DNA of 64,000 nt, from positions 1-64,000 of the forward strand of contig DLKC01000025.1 of NCBI GenBank assembly GCA_002478885.1, in the 5' to 3' direction. The stretch comes from Chitinophagaceae bacterium UBA7600 (GTDB lineage Bacteria > Bacteroidota > Bacteroidia > Chitinophagales > Chitinophagaceae). Each line of letters starts with the position of its first letter. Position 1 is the first letter of the stretch. Positions 62,494 through 64,000 of the stretch are shown here, in pieces. Below the pieces are notes generated by a model. The model saw only the letters and a program-made list of their open reading frames with translations, did not search any database and was not told the DNA's origin. A program made the position numbers and the translations under genes.

Positions 62494-64000
62494 TCAATTG
62501 TTTTCTTTTGGTTTGACTAGCGTGGGTTTCACTTTTTTGGGATTCCTGCTATCGGATGGTTCAGGTTTCAGGCCGGCTGCTATTTCAACCGCCTGGTAAG
62601 CATTTACAACACCGCCTGAAATACTAAGAGCATGCATATTAGAAGGCTTTTCTGTGCCGGGCACCGTAACAGCCAGCGTATCGGCATATGCTTCGGCTGA
62701 TTTGTCGATGGCGTAGATCACCTGTTTTGCTGAGAGCGCCGGGTAGTAAGAGCGAATGAGTGCCGCAATGCCTGTAACCACCGGCGCAGCCATGCTGGTA
62801 CCATTTAGGAAACCGTACTGGTTATGCCCCGGCAGCGTTGAATAAATTTTTATGCCAGGTGCAAAAACATCAACTGTAGCTTTGCCGTAGTTGCTGAAGT
62901 CGGCAACAATTTCACCTTTGGCCACATCGGCATCGCCACTGGCACCTACCGACAAAAAATTCGTTGCTTTTGTATGGTAAGCCATGAGGTATGCGTTGGG
63001 GAAGACATCTACACTGTCAGTATTATGCGATTCATTCCCGGCGGCACGAACAATAAGCACATCTTTTAATTCGGCATATCGTACTGCTTCATCTACCCAT
63101 TTCTTTTCAGGTGAAAAGCTTTTTCCAAAACTCATGTTTATAACGGTGGCTCCATTGTCGACTGCATATTTTATGGCAAGGGCAATGTCTTTATCATACT
63201 CATCGCCATCGGGAATTGCTCTTATCATCATGATCTTCACATGATCTGCTACACCATTTACACCAATGTTGTTATTTCTTACTGCGGCAATAATTCCCGA
63301 TACATGTGTGCCATGCATAGGGTCGGGGCCCATGATATCATTATTGCCATAATAACGGTCGTTGATATCGTAATAATTGTCTTTGATCACCTGGGCCCTA
63401 TAGTCGGGAGGACGATTTAGTTTATTATCGATCTCCCTTTTTTTTCCTTCCACATAATCCTCCAGGTCGCTGATGAGACTTTTGTTGGTTTGATCTTCCA
63501 CGTCATTCAGCATTTTCAAACAGGTAATATAGCCCATCTTTGCCTGCTTGCCTTTTGATGTCTCGGGCTGAAATTTCTCCAGTTCATCCTGGGTGTATTC
63601 GTCTTTATTCATCTCGGCCCTGATGACCTGGTCATTCTTTTTCAACGAACGGCAAATAACATCAAGCATCTGCACCTGCATCTTTTCATCAGGGTCTATA
63701 TTCATCTGGCCGGAAGCTTTTACCCATTCATTGTACTGCCATTTTTCGTCTTCGGTAAATGCAGATGTATCAAGATTGCTGGTGCTGAATTTATCTTTAA
63801 AGTGATAGTAAACCCTCGATCTTTCATCATTGGCCTTGTTCAGGTTATTGCCGTCGGAGTTACCAAGAAAATTCCAGCCGTGTATGTCATCCACATAGCC
63901 GTTATGATCATCATCGATACCATTGCCAGGAATTTCTTTTGTATTTATCCAAAGTATATCTTTCAGGTCTTCATGCGCTGTATCAACACCGGAATCAATC
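62494..64000 (-). CDS. Subtilisin-like serine protease, S8 family (5' partial)
   Basis: The frame is open to the window edge, so the N-terminus (signal peptide and propeptide expected) is missing; about 502 residues are visible. All three catalytic elements are present: Asp in DSGVDTAHEDL near the 5' edge, His in HGTHVSGIIAA, and Ser in NGTSMAAPVVTGIAAL. About 190 residues separate the Asp and His motifs, much more than in subtilisin, with a charged, mostly helical insert. This is known from other Bacteroidota subtilases. The oxyanion Asn lies in RAAGNESHN. No T9SS tail is present at the C-terminus, which ends in a Lys/Pro-rich stretch. The DinB gene follows one base after the stop. Confidence 0.93.
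   Translation of the reverse strand, partial: IDSGVDTAHEDLKDILWINTKEIPGNGIDDDHNGYVDDIHGWNFLGNSDGNNLNKANDERSRVYYHFKDKFSTSNLDTSAFTEDEKWQYNEWVKASGQMNIDPDEKMQVQMLDVICRSLKKNDQVIRAEMNKDEYTQDELEKFQPETSKGKQAKMGYITCLKMLNDVEDQTNKSLISDLEDYVEGKKREIDNKLNRPPDYRAQVIKDNYYDINDRYYGNNDIMGPDPMHGTHVSGIIAAVRNNNIGVNGVADHVKIMMIRAIPDGDEYDKDIALAIKYAVDNGATVINMSFGKSFSPEKKWVDEAVRYAELKDVLIVRAAGNESHNTDSVDVFPNAYLMAYHTKATNFLSVGASGDADVAKGEIVADFSNYGKATVDVFAPGIKIYSTLPGHNQYGFLNGTSMAAPVVTGIAALIRSYYPALSAKQVIYAIDKSAEAYADTLAVTVPGTEKPSNMHALSISGGVVNAYQAVEIAAGLKPEPSDSRNPKKVKPTLVKPKENN

Overview
The window is chromosomal DNA of a Bacteroidota bacterium, most likely of the family Chitinophagaceae; the genus cannot be told from the sequence. 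The evidence is: a SusC/SusD pair with an ECF sigma factor and FecR anti-sigma factor, C-terminal type IX secretion (T9SS) sorting domains, the long Bacteroidota form of IspG, Bat (aerotolerance) genes, an LpxL-like acyltransferase plus LpxB (a Gram-negative outer membrane), and a TTTG/TAnnTTTG-type promoter. I see no rRNA, tRNA, CRISPR array, transposase or phage module. The window opens inside an MBL/rhodanese gene and closes inside a subtilase gene.

Layout. 1-4.0 kb: sulfur-metabolism-type MBL/rhodanese protein, lipid A-type acyltransferase, NadB. 4.6-7.6 kb: an unexplained three-gene group (738-aa protein with a proline-rich LNPQPLPPG motif, a DUF1360-like membrane protein, a small CNCG protein). 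7.7-11.6 kb: IspG and BatC/BatB-like proteins. 11.8-23.5 kb: a polysaccharide utilization locus, probably for beta-glucan, all on the minus strand: T9SS-exported binding protein, sigma factor, FecR, SusC with STN domain, SusD, PKD lipoprotein, GH16 lipoprotein. 24-34 kb: a small hypothetical protein, IcmF (fused B12 mutase), a beta-propeller glycosidase-like lipoprotein, and two paralogous secreted proteins combining a phage-type S74 chaperone domain with a T9SS tail. 34.4-42.9 kb: two overlapping membrane protein genes and glutamate synthase (gltD, gltB). 43.2-55.3 kb: a stress island (three UspA-type proteins, P-type ATPase, phosphoribosyltransferase, AI-2E-type permease, PAS histidine kinase, receiver-CRP/FNR regulator, two unknowns, Hsp20). 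55.6-64 kb: surface polysaccharide-type genes (Gfo/Idh/MocA oxidoreductase, GT4, CapK/PaaK-like), a HAD hydrolase, a small membrane protein, LpxB, DinB and a subtilase.

The strongest feature that ordinary annotation would miss is a dispersed intergenic repeat of about 54 bp, present in 26 copies, all outside the accepted coding regions. It has three conserved blocks at fixed spacing: a TGAACCCGGC-like left arm after a T-run, TGGCATC, and a 20-bp core beginning GTTGCGTCGCAC and ending CTTGTAC. Seventeen copies lie just downstream of a stop codon in the sense orientation, several directly after an intrinsic terminator. Five copies are paired with an inverted partner, always with the cores facing each other. 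Six copies carry a second core type in which two symmetric positions have changed together, which points to selection on a DNA palindrome.

In the stress island the gene content recalls the mycobacterial DosR dormancy regulon, but with a different regulator. The PAS domain keeps a His and an Arg at FixL-like spacing, and TGA-N6-TCA dyads of CRP/FNR type lie in three of its intergenic regions. A testable reading is an oxygen- or redox-controlled dormancy or stress regulon.
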